From NCBI RefSeq assembly GCF_000237925.1, contig NC_031495.1, forward strand, positions 32,898,706-32,962,705: a DNA stretch of 64,000 nt, in the 5' to 3' direction. Shown here in pieces: positions 12,580 through 24,514 of this stretch (position 1 is its first letter; the number at the start of each line of letters is the position of its first letter). The stretch is from Schistosoma mansoni (Eukaryota > Platyhelminthes > Trematoda > Strigeidida > Schistosomatidae). The translations under genes were made by a program, and so were the position numbers. Below the pieces are notes generated by a model that worked only from the letters and a program-made list of their open reading frames with translations, had not been told where the DNA came from and searched no databases.

Positions 12580-12860
12580 GGGTTTTGCGGACATTTCAGA
12601 ATTTTTCAAAGTTGAAATCATGAGTCAATTGAAGCTAGACCACCATGGAAAACCTGGAAGCACTGGACGGCCGTTTCGCCCTATTATGAGACTCCTCAGT
12701 AGTGCGCATCCACGATCCCACACTCGCGAGATTCGAACCCAGGACCTGCCAGTCCCGCGCCAGAGCCCTTAACCGATAGACCACTGAGCCGGCATCCAAC
12801 GGTGTAAATGTCCAACTTCCATGGTGGTCTAGCTTCAAATGACTAATGATTTCAACTTTG
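12580..12860 (-). mobile_element. tRNA-like SINE (Sm-alpha-like) with 18-bp target duplication
   Basis: The element is flanked by ACAAATTATTTTCACAAG (12562-12579) and ACAAATTATTTTAACAAG (12861-12878), an 18-bp target duplication with one mismatch, so it moved by retroposition. On the minus strand it has a tRNA-like head with an A-box-like TGGTCTATCGG (12773-12783) and a B-box-like GGGTTCGAATC (12730-12740), typical of an internal RNA polymerase III promoter. Two 43-bp inverted arms (12607-12649 and 12818-12860) with about two mismatches could form a long stem. A hammerhead core lies between them. Schistosome Sm-alpha SINEs are known to carry hammerheads; assignment to that family is by structure, not by database match. 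Confidence 0.8.
12660..12715 (-). ncRNA. degenerate type I hammerhead ribozyme
   Basis: Read on the minus strand the order is: stem I strand GCACT, core CTGAGGAG, stem II hairpin (GTCTC...GGGC, loose), GAAA, stem III hairpin ACGGCCGT, cleavage triplet GTC, then the partner strand AGTGC. This is the full type I hammerhead layout. The core should read CTGATGAG; a T-to-G change sits at its fourth base, and the stem I closing pair is also altered. This copy is therefore probably inactive or weak, while its source element was likely self-cleaving. Confidence 0.8.
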
Positions 12861-12878
12861 ACAAATTATTTTAACAAG

Positions 12879-15504
12879 TTTCCGTTTCTTATTTCCTGAC
12901 CGGTCTTAATAATAAACATTGAGTGGTCGCCAGTTAGATTTTAACAGTTCAGTAACCAACATCTAAATAATATACGTTCTTTTCAATGCATATTGTCAAC
13001 AACCACGATGTCTACGACTGGGCCTCACCGTGACTTGTACAGCTAAAGTTTTCGGACTTCTCGTAAATGTACCTTAATTGCTTATAAAATTTATAGACAA
13101 AATGATGTGTCAAAACAAACACAAAGCAGATAACTTGTTAGAATTTCCTGATGGCAAAAACAGGTAGCCTCGATTTTCAAGCAGCCCCTAAGGTTAGTTA
13201 CCTTGTGTCGTAATTTTTCTTGTTGTGATTGTCAGCCGCATTTGTTTTATAGACCATTACCGTAGTGGACCTGGATAAAATAAAGTTATGATGGATTACC
13301 ACCATGGATAAAATGCATTTAAATTAACCAATATTATTGCGGAACGAACACGCAGAAACCCTCTGCACAGCATTCTATTGGAGAGTAATTTCACTTAACT
13401 GTTTCTTCTCACTACCTTGTATTTTAACCCCTATTCACGTCTCTTTAAACCGAACTTTATGTTCTTTCGCATTCATCGTCTGAGCTTCTATTATGTTGAA
13501 CTTGTTTGAAGATTGGTCCTTTTTTACTTAATTTTGCTGTTGCATATTGCCAGACCATTGCCAATACGGTCATCTTTGACTAAAATCAAGATTGTGGAGT
13601 GTTTCGGTGCATCACTGCTACCTCTGACTGTCTGCTTGAAATGGTTGCGCATAAATGTATGACCCCACCTTCTTGGAAACATTTTTATTGGTTCTCAGGT
13701 GTCGAACTCTTGTTTAATAACTATTCCTTTTTTGTTTAACACGTCATTATGTACTAGAGAAACCCTTGACTGTATAGCACAGGTTTTGCCGCTTGAGGTA
13801 TTTTGCGTTATTGGTGTGATTTATTTTTTCTTCAACCTGAACCGCTTAAAGTAATACGAGCCACACAAATCGCTTCGTACGCTATATAGAAGAACATAGT
13901 CCGATTTAATCTAATAAACGTTGACTCGTTAGTTCCACGCTCAAACTGGATATTGGTAGTTCGGTCGTTATAAACGTCATTCTGCAAGTGGAGACTAGGT
14001 CAGGAACAGAAGAAGAGTATCGCAAGCCATTTCTCGTAGAAGTGAAACTGGACAGGAAGTCAATGTAGAATGCAAAGTTTGGCTGAAGAATAACTGTCTG
14101 GGTAAGTAGGGACGCGCGGACCCCAGTTGAAATCAGAACAAGCTGATTGGGGAAACAACGGTTCTGAACGAATATTACCACTCAGTTATTTCACCAATAA
14201 TTGTTCCTACAATAATCTATCAAACGCGCCAAAAAGTAAACGTTATTCTATCCTTTCTGGATAGATCAAGAAAAAATCCTTTCAAGAGATAATAGTTTGT
14301 TGCTTTCTAACACAAAGTGCTTCCGATTCCGGAAATGTGCTCCAATTCACAATCAGAATGTACGATGCCAGCCAATTCCAGCAACACACTCAAAGATGGC
14401 AACAGTCAATATGGCTGCCGCCAGGAATAAGTATCAACTAAAACAATATAAATACAGTTCAGGAAGAAACATAGAAACTCAATGAAAGCGAAAGAAAAAT
14501 GAAAAAAAACTATCATAAAATGAGACATTACAATCTCAAATGGCATCAAAAAGACTAACAAAATGTACAACTAGAGAAATCAATGAGAAAAAGCTGCAAA
14601 TGTATGCATGGAGGGATTTTCATACACAAAACCTTCGAAATGGATCTTACAGTGACTGATCATAGATTTAAGACTTCGAGCTACAATAAACAGTCCAATA
14701 TCTTGTTCTTTACATATTAGCCGGCTTCGCATTGAGTTACTCGTCCATGAACAAAGTGACACTGTCTCAACAGCTCGTATAACGTGTTGGGCTTTGGATC
14801 ACAAGTGTCTCATACAGTTTTGATGAGGAACTAACAAAATGTGAAGTCTCGGAGTCGTGAGTTGAAGTTGTATTGGGAGCATTAGGGTTAAGAATGTTAG
14901 AGTTAGCGATATTGAAGTTACGGATTCAGGATACTTGTGCTAAGTTTGAAATACTTAGGGTTAGGGACGTCACATGTAAGATGACAGAGCAAGGATGGTA
15001 ACATTTCGAGACAAAATCTCCATAACTCCACCGCTTTATCGGGATATCCGCTTCACTGACTGAAGGTGCATTTTGAATGAGGAATATATGAAAAGTTGAC
15101 CTTAAGATCACTCCAAGAATAATTTGGGGCCATTTGAGTGGCCTATTTTCTCGGTCAGTTTTATTTCAACATATGATAAAAGCAGATCAGCAATTTTCCA
15201 GTTTTATAGACCGTAGGAAACTCAAATATCTTCAGAAATCTCTGTTACATTTTATTGATAATGAGAAGAAAGATCTGGGTATTCAGATCGGATACGAGGA
15301 GGACAGAAAATTTAAGGATACCACAGAAGTTTGGAGACTGGCAACGCAATAACAGCTGGACTTTATGTAGTCTAAGTATGCTGACACAGTCAAATCGGAA
15401 GTCAGAAATGAAGGGGTTTGAAGATGTATTTGGAAAGCTATATATAAGTCAAGAAGCTTTAAATCTAAGTTGGCGTGCGGTTGTAATGGGTGCGTCGTAC
15501 GATG
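12879..15504. other. intergenic, nothing recognised
   Basis: No supported gene. A patch near 14880-14960 has GGGTTAG/GAGTTAG-like words of the kind seen in degenerate satellite DNA, but there is no regular period. Confidence 0.4.
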
Positions 15505-15820
15505 TATCCCAACATCCTTGTCACGATTCGTTTTGAGAATTTATATCTATATAACCGTTAATTACTTGTCAGATATTGTTCACTGATAAAACAAGTTTTC
15601 ACATTGTAATCGTCTGGATTTCCAGAGAAAATACAAATGTCAAATTAATACAAGCCAACTTCATGATATCTCAAATACTCAGTACTAAGTGATGTAGAAA
15701 GGAACATTGGTCAAAAGAAAGCTTGGATTAAAAAAGTCTGTTTATTTTATGACATCTAATAAAATTTCAAGTCAATATCTGCGACTTCTCGAATTTTTTG
15801 AACCGAGACCAACAGCGAGT
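15505..15820 (+). repeat. third, truncated copy of the duplicated small-gene region
   Basis: Colinear with 25513-25828 at a constant offset of 10,008 bp, with only a few differences clustered in the first 25 bases. It carries the last 49 coding bases of the small membrane-protein gene's third exon (on the minus strand) plus about 267 bp downstream. It stops abruptly inside the exon at 15820. There is no intact gene here. Confidence 0.92.
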
Positions 15821-16235
15821 AAGGGGTTCTAGTAGTTAATGATCCAATATGAAGTAGGTATTCATCTAGCATGTAATTGGCTCAGAATCAGTTAACCGTT
15901 TGGAAATGTACTCGTAAAGATTCTCTTTCAAAATACTGGGAAAACAAATTCTGACAAGTAGTGTTTGAATTCCGGCAATGGTGCAACTCAAGACAGGTAG
16001 AACTAGGTGAGCACTACTGGATGTGCTATGTTTGTAATTCGGTATAAGCGCGCAGTCATGTACAAAAGAATCGCCAGTTACTACAAATATCAATACCGAC
16101 AGAGCTTAAATGAGAATACAAATTTCTGTAATCAGTTGTACTTCCACTTAAGATAATAATATCTATCCGGCTGTGAATCGGGTATTGCCTCTATATGATC
16201 TAGAATTTACTCATTCGTATGGACATCAAGGATCT

Positions 16236-16480
16236 ATCTATGGGAGTTGGAAAACCCTGATTCCAAACCAATGGTGCACATAGCCTATGGGATCCTGAGG
16301 GTTCGAAAGGTTTACGAACACATTGTTGGTGACTGGTTGCCGTGGGAATGCTTCTCCTGAAGTTGCTCCAATGTCTTGTGGACTAGACCTTTGGGTCAAA
16401 GGCTCCGGGTGTGGCCCCTTAAGAAAACCACCTGCTTCGGTTCGGCACTTGGGTAGTATCACATCCCTCACATAAAGCAA
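16236..16480 (-). repeat. dispersed repeat, inverted relative to 62927-63165
   Basis: On the minus strand this matches 62927-63165 in order: GAAGCAGGTGGTTTT, GGCCACACC-GGAGCCTTTGACC, CCACAAG, CCTCAGGATC, CACCATTGGTTTGGAATC and GGTTTTCCAACTCCC. By eye about 75-80% identity. Family not recognised; probably part of a retroelement. Confidence 0.75.
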
Positions 16481-16743
16481 TGATAATTGCTACTAGTTTG
16501 ATTGTTATTGTGTGGGGCATGTCCATTTAGTGCCCCATTATATCAATGTTTATGCGTTCAAAGAAAACAAACAACGGAAACTGGAATGGAATCACCCAGG
16601 TCGTTGTAACTTATTTGCACGCAAACCATAAATTTTTCAGCCATTTTAAGCAGATCACTAGTGGATTGTGGAAAATCGATTAATAAACGATTTTTCTTTT
16701 TGAGTCACTTCGTCATTTTTTTCTTTTCTTACGGTCTGGTAAT

Positions 16744-18519
16744 TCAGCACTGACAGACTTTATCTCCTCTCCTCTTCGGGTCTTCCAATTTTGCAGAAGT
16801 AATAGGATTGACGTTCATTTTCAAGGTCTTGCAATTTCCTGCTTGCACATCAGAATGATAGAGCTTTGGAACCATGCGTGATTTTTCGCACTTCGATTCC
16901 TTAGTTAACAAGTTAGGCGCTTCATCCAAACTATTTCCTGTGGTTATTAAGAGAAGTTGGCTCTGAAGCATTCTTAAATTTTCTAGACCAGAAATAGATG
17001 GTCCACAGCCAGTGATGAAGAACTAACGATTAGGAACTGAGGATTTGTCGTCTTAAATTAGCAAGAAACAACACCCAAGAATAGAAAGTTTATGACCAGT
17101 GGCACTGGAAACAGAAACTTTAGAGGGCTTGATTATAGCTTCGGGATTTAATGACTTCAACTTTCCAAGTGAAATAATTGATATGATGAAGTCACAAAAA
17201 ACACCGCTGGACAAATATAATTAATTTTGAATACGACATGAATCACTGTGAGTTGTGAATAGGGATATTATATGGTTTCTAGAATCACCCAAATTGACAG
17301 GATCCGAATTACAAAGTCTAGTATTACTGCCAGCGAAATGTATAGTACTTTTACCACCCGACTTGATGTGCCCAATTTTGCCACACTTGAAGCATTTAGC
17401 GTCACCGAAGACATATGAATTATGTACGTGAAATTTACTAAAGGACGAACGTTTACCAAATCCGTGCTCACCTCCTTGACCTGTTTTGCAGCACTTCAAT
17501 GAAGTTCTATCAATTTTCTCACGAGTGCTAGGATTATTGTTAATTAAACGCCTTGAGCACACATCGGATTACGATAGCTAAGTATTGTAGTGGAATTCTT
17601 GACATCCTAGCCGTCGATTCCATGCACCGACCCATACTTCATACAAGTAACTCTAAAATATTGAAAGGAACACCTCGGATATTTACAAGCTCATTTTCTA
17701 TATTTGGTATGGTAATTCCTGCGGTTACTCAGTCACTCAGCTGGACGTGAAGTTGATCACCGAAATCACACTTGATGGCTTGTTTCTTCAATTCAAGGAT
17801 AAATTTTCTAGCCTTCTGGTTGCACTGACGGATCATTTTATCAAATTCCTGAAAAAACTTAGCGCACGCGTTTTTCAAGGTCACAGCTTATACCAAGCGC
17901 TTTCTATATCTACTTTATAACAACTCTAAACTTCCTAAAAAGTTCTATTACATAAATACTTCACAAGGTCAAAACTCTAACGTAACAGTGCTGAATCCCG
18001 ATCTGGTATGTATCTCCCATGGTCGCAACGTGGACGCAATGCCATTTTTGAAAAAAATATTGTACAAACCGCACTCAACGTAATACTTGATTATTACATC
18101 TATAGGACATCTGTACGAGTGTATTACCTTTTACTCTTATTGATTTCGTCTACTTCACAACCTTACTTGGGAAGCATCTTATGTGCAAACCAACGTTGCA
18201 AACTAAAGATTATGCCTATAAAAATAGCGTGCACCTGTTATGACAGAAATAGATTACGATATTATATTATAGTAGTAGCACTCTGAGAGTTGTGCACGGA
18301 AGTGAAATAGGCTTATCTGGAAACGCAAAATATTTAAAATGCTGTGCATATTCTTTCAGCCGCAATTTTATCATCTTTAACATCTTTCTTGGCCACACTG
18401 TAGATTTCTAATTTTTCCATGTAATCTTCAAAAGCTTCGGAATTTGAATGTCTATCCAACTGTTCAAACACAGGCCTCATCACAACACCAATATGATGAT
18501 TAGAAGTATTCGAATTCAT
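16744..18519 (-). pseudogene. decayed gypsy-type gag-protease fragment
   Basis: On the minus strand the frame at 18334-18519 begins like a gypsy Gag (RPVFEQLDRHSNSEAFEDYM), continuing frame-shifted to about 18275. A second block (17885-17221) continues the Gag and ends in a zinc knuckle, CFKCGKIGH, whose last Cys is lost (GGKS). Farther on (17220-16744) are protease-like remnants. Between 17886 and 18274 the alignment is lost, from an insertion or decay. Several stops and frameshifts make it nonfunctional. It differs from the CsRn1-type elements elsewhere in the window, having a CCHC knuckle rather than CHCC, so it is a second gypsy lineage. Confidence 0.7.
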
Positions 18520-20523
18520 GTACTATATAGTACCAGATGAGCACAAACGAACGTATTATATTTGGAATCTGTAATCAGCGGGCAATCAAGTACATAGGAA
18601 TAATTAGTTAGTACAAATTCCACATGAAAGTATATCAGATGCCTAAACGTCGTTGAGCACCTGAAATAATATATTTAATTTACTTTTAGTCCCTCTACAT
18701 AGCTAGAGAAACGATTTGAGCGTGACTAGTCATTCATCATACGAGATCTTCCCAACACCGATAATCAATTCAATCGCTGTTCTTCGGAACTCTTACAACC
18801 ACTGTCTTTCTTAATAAAGGCAGAGGTTGGTTGCTTTTGTCCAATAACTGATATCTGGGCTTAGGTCAGTCCGACGCTTTACGGAGTGTCAAAATAGTCT
18901 TATCATTCACGTGGTTGAAAGCCACAAAAATTAGGCAGAGGGCTTTTAGAAAAATGAAGCAACTATTGAATGGCAGAATGTAGTAGGTTGTGAGTCTTGA
19001 CCAATAACAACCTCTATATTGGTGTGCGTCTGTACAACGAGTAGCTCAACACTGTTCACTATGTATGTACGTATATGCGTAAGTACTTGGAAGCATCAGT
19101 CGACAACTGACACACTTCAAAACATTCTGGTGGTTTATGAACGTCTTTCTGGTGCTCCAAACTATCCACTTCTTTTCCTTTAGCACTCTACATCAAGATC
19201 GTTGCATCCTTAATCCTACTGCTACATAGTGTAAAAGAGTCAACAGCTGTAGTTTCTATAGCACAAAGTAAGAACGCGGAAGATTGATGACAATGAAGAT
19301 TCGTTAGTAATACAAAATACACTCACTTGACCATAAAATATTCGAATTTTCGTGTTGATTTGTACACTCGTTTAATAATCATAATAATAAATAAACCACC
19401 AAACAGGAATGTCACGGAAATAGAATGGTTTTCATGGAAAATCGCAACACGTGTTTATAACTAGCCGAGTGCCAAAAAAGTTCCAGGGAGATTCGAGATT
19501 ACTCAGTTCAATATAACTAAATCATGAATGCGAATTGTAAATGGGACAACTGTATTGATCCAGTGATTAAGAATTTCACCCGACTTGCACCATATACTTG
19601 TTGATCGAAATCATGATTTGTGCCATTTTCTCTGTTTTAGATGCAAGATAGCAACGGTGAACGTGTTGAATAACTCTATTACACAAACTTATTCAGTACA
19701 CTTTTACATATTCTGCAGCACAGTTTTACCGATTAAACCTTTTTAATCCTGTTGGGGTAGTATCTGTATCAAATACTCATTTGCTAAATAATTGATTTTG
19801 CCTGACTTAATAGTGTGAACCTGCTATGACAGAAATGTATTATTACCGTTCGATCAAACTGCAGAATGTCCCACCCGGTTGTAAAATTACCGTCGAATGA
19901 AAAAGATTCTTTAGTGTTCGTTAATACGGAGAGTGTTTCTTTTTTTGCTTCTGGTTTGAATTTCTTTTTCCTTTCCGATCAAGCGGTCACGATCGGTGAC
20001 GGCGGAACCATGACTACTACCTAGCGAACATAATTTAGATCGTCCAGACTTCCAGAGGTAACGATGGTATTATTGTTAGACAAACACTAAAAAATGTCCT
20101 ACTGAATAAACATTTCGTTGAAAGTCAAATCAGTGTTATTCTAAGCCCATTATTAAACAAAAAGTGAGACGAATATCTTTTTGAGTAATTATAATGCTGA
20201 ACTAAAAACAGAGAAATTCTAGGAAAAGAATTGCATTCAGTTAAGACAAGTTAAATCCCCACTGGACATATTAAAGATTGGTGATTATAGGAAACTAAGG
20301 AGATCGTTTTCAAACGAGAGCAATAAGACTGGTCGCTACACTGTGCCATAACCATAGCTTAACAACCAACAAACTTCGGGATTGCCTAGTATTATTTATC
20401 GGATTCCAATTAGAAAATCAACGTAAAAAAAGGTATCCCTAATCTTTTTATCACTTAACTTAGTAGCCTCTTGTGTGGGATTTTGTAAAAAGACGATAAA
20501 AGTCACGGTTAACTTTCGTCTTT

Positions 20524-20525
<2 letters not shown>
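18520..20525. other. intergenic, nothing recognised
   Basis: No supported gene or shared repeat. Confidence 0.4.

Positions 20526-20604
<79 letters not shown>
20526..20604. repeat. (AT)n microsatellite
   Basis: About 79 bp of almost pure AT dinucleotides with one G interruption. It can form cruciforms and is a likely assembly-sensitive site. Confidence 0.97.
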
Positions 20605-20607
<3 letters not shown>

Positions 20608-21179
20608 GTATCTCATGACGTGATAAGTTATTAATGGTCAACAAAATGGTGAGAAACTCAGAACCAAACAAGTCAGTAGGTCAGTCGTCAGTCTTATTAA
20701 ATCCTTAGTGCTCACAGAGGAAACCCAAACGAGATACTGAGATATTACTTATAAAATGTAAACGCTACTACTACAAGTTGAATGCATTAAAAGATGAATT
20801 GTCTAGCTTGAACATAGACAATGCCAGTCATTGCGTTGCTGCTGACGAATCTTTGCCTGAAGATAGTGCTTTTTGAAAATCAGAAGCATGTACAAATGCA
20901 TTTCGACCTATTAATTCCACCTTAAAAATCTAAATAGTAAATAATAATACTGAGAAACGAAGTGTCTGAGTAATAATGGTTATCCCAGTAGGTTCATCAA
21001 TAAATGTGGGGATATAAGAACGGAAGTATTAGTGTGTCACATTGAAGAAAAAAACTCCTTTTCATATAACTAGGATTCTAGGTTGATGAGGTATCTGGTA
21101 AGACCGATTCTAACTAAGAGCTGGATTAAAAGGACTTATCCAGTGGTTAAACTGATCCCAGCAAATCATTCAGAGTACT

Positions 21180-21500
21180 TGTTGAGACATTAAAAAATGG
21201 ACAAATACTCACCCTATTTTTCTTCAGTTGTGCATATCAATATACATTTACTTGCCGAAAAACATACATTGGGAGGACAGAAAGGAGAGCTAATGTTCGT
21301 AGCGATGAACATATTCCTCAAAAATTGGGATTAGGTCAACATGCCTTCAAAAGTTCGATTGCTGTTCATCTTCATGAAAATCGACATGACGTTCAGACTT
21401 CAAGATCACTGAAATTTAATAATAGACAGATATCTCTAAAATAACTGCATTTTGCAGATGCAATTGCTACCAAAAGACGTAGACGAGACTTATGCATTTA
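21180..21500 (+). pseudogene. GIY-YIG-like C-terminus of a retroelement, possibly Penelope-like
   Basis: One frame from about 21230 to 21440 reads FTCRKTYIGRTERRANVRSD, then EH, and SSIAVHLHENRHDV. The TYIGRT segment followed by an Arg and a downstream EH resembles the GIY-YIG endonuclease domain that ends Penelope-like elements. A stop codon follows (about 21441). No RT domain was found upstream, so this is a small relic. Clade assignment is tentative. Confidence 0.5.
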
Positions 21501-21599
21501 AAAAGGACATTGTTGTTACCCTTACCTTGACCTGGAGACCGTTGTTTCCAAACTGGTTTTGTGACAATTTTGTTCGCAAATAAAGAAATTAGCAGTCGA

Positions 21600-21960
21600 A
21601 GAACATAAGGTACTCAAAAGAACTGTCAACCATTATCAAAATCAGAATCTCCAATACGAAAGTTAGTTCTACTGTACGGAGCTAAACTTGGTTAACTACC
21701 AAAACCATCATCAAAAAGTTATGAGTATTTGTAGACAATTGTCTACGTGAGATACTCAATGTCCGTTGGTCGGATACCATTAGCAACAGCCTACTGGAGA
21801 CGAGAACAAACCAACCTCCAGTTGAAGAAGAAATTAGGAAAAGACGCTGGACATGGATACAATATGTATTGTGGAAATAATCAAACTGCATCACGAGGCA
21901 AGCGCTAATTTGGAATCGTGAAAGGAAATGGAAAAGAGGAAGGCTATAGAACACACTGCG
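21600..21960 (+). mobile_element. RTE-A 3' coding fragment
   Basis: Aligns with the C-terminal part of the 29.5-kb RTE element (about 32215-32530): TTCTACTGTACGGAGCT, then the block encoding the conserved RWPDTISN-like region, then GGAAAAGAGGAAG. It has frameshifts and stops; an old truncated insertion. Confidence 0.75.
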
Positions 21961-22164
21961 TATGCTATTACCTAATCACCCCTAACGTCATTGTGTTCAT
22001 GCTTGTAATATATATTTTCTAGATGTTACTCTTTTTAATTTAAAATTTTTCCAAAGATATTTAACAAAGTTTGAGAAGAAATATTTTTCAGATTTAGTTA
22101 TCATGATGTATATATTTACAAATTATATGCCTTTGATGTAGTTAACAGCCTATGTTGTTAAGTG

Positions 22165-22345
22165 AGGTAAAACTTATATCCCGTTTTTCTCGTCGAGTGG
22201 TCAATGACTGGAACGCCTTACCCGAACAAGTGGTATCACTCCCATCAGTGAACATTTACAAGGAGAGGATGAACCTTTACTGTAAGACAATCTGTCAGGA
22301 TTGACACAGGTTCACAAACCTACTATCCTTATTACTGAAGACTGA
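22165..22345 (+). mobile_element. retroelement ORF C-terminal fragment
   Basis: A short open stretch encodes SRRVVNDWNALPEQVVSLPS and then YKERMNLYCKTICQD, a pattern found at the C-terminus of several animal non-LTR retroelements. It is related to the interrupted fragment at 455-910. No other domain is adjacent. Confidence 0.55.
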
Positions 22346-23501
22346 ACCATTTTAAATTAAGTGTGACATATCACCAAGGCCTCTTATGATTGATAGCATT
22401 TAGTTCTCGAAAGTAACTACTAATTCTGTATTAATGAATACTTTGGTTATGATGGGAATATGAGAAAACAGTAGAGTAACAGCTATTTTATCAAAATATT
22501 TTTTTGGTTCTCAGGGTTGATGAAAGTGCACACTAAATACGTTTCATTTAGGAAAGGAAATTATTTGCTTGGAGCATTGATTGTGAGAATGAAATTACGA
22601 ATAAAATCGTCAATGTAGAAAATGAAATAATCCTTATCATATGGGTTTCTCTAATTAATTAATGGAATATAAGTGTCCTGCATTTATATTTAGAAAATTG
22701 AATGAGCCCGGTAGGAGGTTCCATCGAAATCATAAATGCAACTATCTGGCACATGAGAAAAATGCACGGATATAAAAGTTGTCTGATGCAAAGTTTAGTA
22801 TTACCAAATCTATGTTTTAGATATTGTCACACGTTTTAGGTCCTTATTTGTTTCAAGGAAATCGGAAACGCGAAGTCGGATAATAAATATTGGACAAAGT
22901 CCCTCAAACCATAACTTTTTCCATAAAATATGACTTGCATCGTCATTGGTGACATAAATTTTGTACGCTAGTAATGAGGTCTTAGAAATTATTTGTGATC
23001 ATCGACCTACGTCTGACGCTCACTTGTCAAACGTTGTAGTTGAAGAAAATCCCCCCCAAAATGAAGGAGAATCGAAACTGCAATAGGCCATTACTGTCGT
23101 TTCGGTTTCACAACCCATGTAACACGTGTTTAATAACCTACGTACATGTCTCTCTCCATGTAATCCCGCAAGTCAAGAGGATGGCTTCACTATTTTCACC
23201 CAGATGTCGTCTTCCAGAAGATGTACATAGTAGTGACCAATATGACTTACAAATACATATAAGTCTTGATGCAATGATTCATAGTGCTGGTGACACGACT
23301 GTCATACAAACTACTTCCTAAGAGTTTAACGTCAGAAAACTTAACGTCGTTGAACAGGTTTGTGAAAATAATCTGGTTGGGTGTAATCACACCGAACCAT
23401 TCAGCACAATTACTAGATAGTTTGTATGTGTGACACAGTTTTTCATTGCTTCTGAGTATGGAATCTTGGCTCATGACATCACTTTTCGAGTGCTTTACAC
23501 T
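22346..23501. other. intergenic, nothing recognised
   Basis: No supported gene or shared repeat up to the edge of the inverted repeat. Confidence 0.4.
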
Positions 23502-24188
23502 CAAAGAATCAACTTATCAGAAATCAACTAAGTTGGTTCTCCTAACACAAACAGATATGCGAAGTACAGTAAATTCAACTTAACATTTCAGAAATATTCT
23601 AACTAAAATAACTACATTTGTGGTGGATTCCAGCAAAAGAGCTTGTTTAAAATATAACAATACGCAGAATTACCAGTGGTATAGCAAAGAGAACTAGCAC
23701 CACAAACCTAAATGTCTATGTATGAGCAAAGCAAAAGGCAACAAGTTACAGTTACAATAATAATGGTACACTAAATGACAAAATGATGACAGTTGTTTTG
23801 AAATGAATACTACTTGTAAGCTGCTCTCTAAGACAACAACCATAAATAAGTTCACTTGATTAGCAAGGGTTCCTATGTACGTGGTGGTACCAATGGCGTA
23901 ATGAGAAAGATGAAATCCGGTAGCATTATTCAATAATAATCCGTGTCAAAACTCCAACGTAGTGTAGAATGGCCTAAAAGGATGTTATAACACTATTATG
24001 ATCTTCAATCAAAGGCTGTGCTCAACAAAGCAGAAGAACAGAAAGTGGAGATAGCGTTTATTCTTAATAATCGTGGTAGTGTGTGTGTATAACCAAACAA
24101 TTGTATCCGTTTCTTCACTATTGATACAGAGAAACAATAGATATTCAATATAAACGTGATGATATATAAAGTGTGTCCTTATGAAAAT

Positions 24189-24514
24189 TGAGGATGCAAC
24201 GGATATTCTAGTTTTACAACTGGATACCAGTAGCACCTTCTATGTTTGATCGTTCCCAGTCAGATAGAAATCAGAAGTCAGACGAGAAGAGGCAGGAAAG
24301 ATATATTTGATTCGTTACCAATATATCGAGGACCTTTTCTATAAGCTGGCTAATGAAACGTAGGAGCTGTGTCCCACGCTGTGTTGAAACGTGATCTGGT
24401 GCGGATGCATGACCGAAAGCCTTCAGCTAAACAAGTCCACTTAAACAACGTGGTCAGCATCCAATGTCGAACACTTAATGAGCTATTGATTTTGGGGAAT
24501 TATTTACAGCTACA
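24189..24514 (-). repeat. solo gypsy LTR (left arm)
   Basis: 326 bp, the same length and ends as the LTRs of the element at 42571-47900, differing at about a dozen positions by eye. AAAT lies on both sides (24185-24188 and 24515-24518), a 4-bp target duplication. With no internal region left, it is the product of recombination between the two LTRs of an earlier insertion. Orientation is given as the coding direction of the parent element. Confidence 0.92.

Noticed and set aside
12721-12790. Possible tRNA gene on the minus strand
   Set aside because: A- and B-box-like words are present but no complete cloverleaf; it is the head of a SINE.
14860-14960. GGGTTAG-like words resembling telomere or satellite repeats
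   Set aside because: Too few and irregular; no tandem period.
20396-20671. 91-residue ORF with a YIYIYI repeat
   Set aside because: Translation of an AT dinucleotide run.
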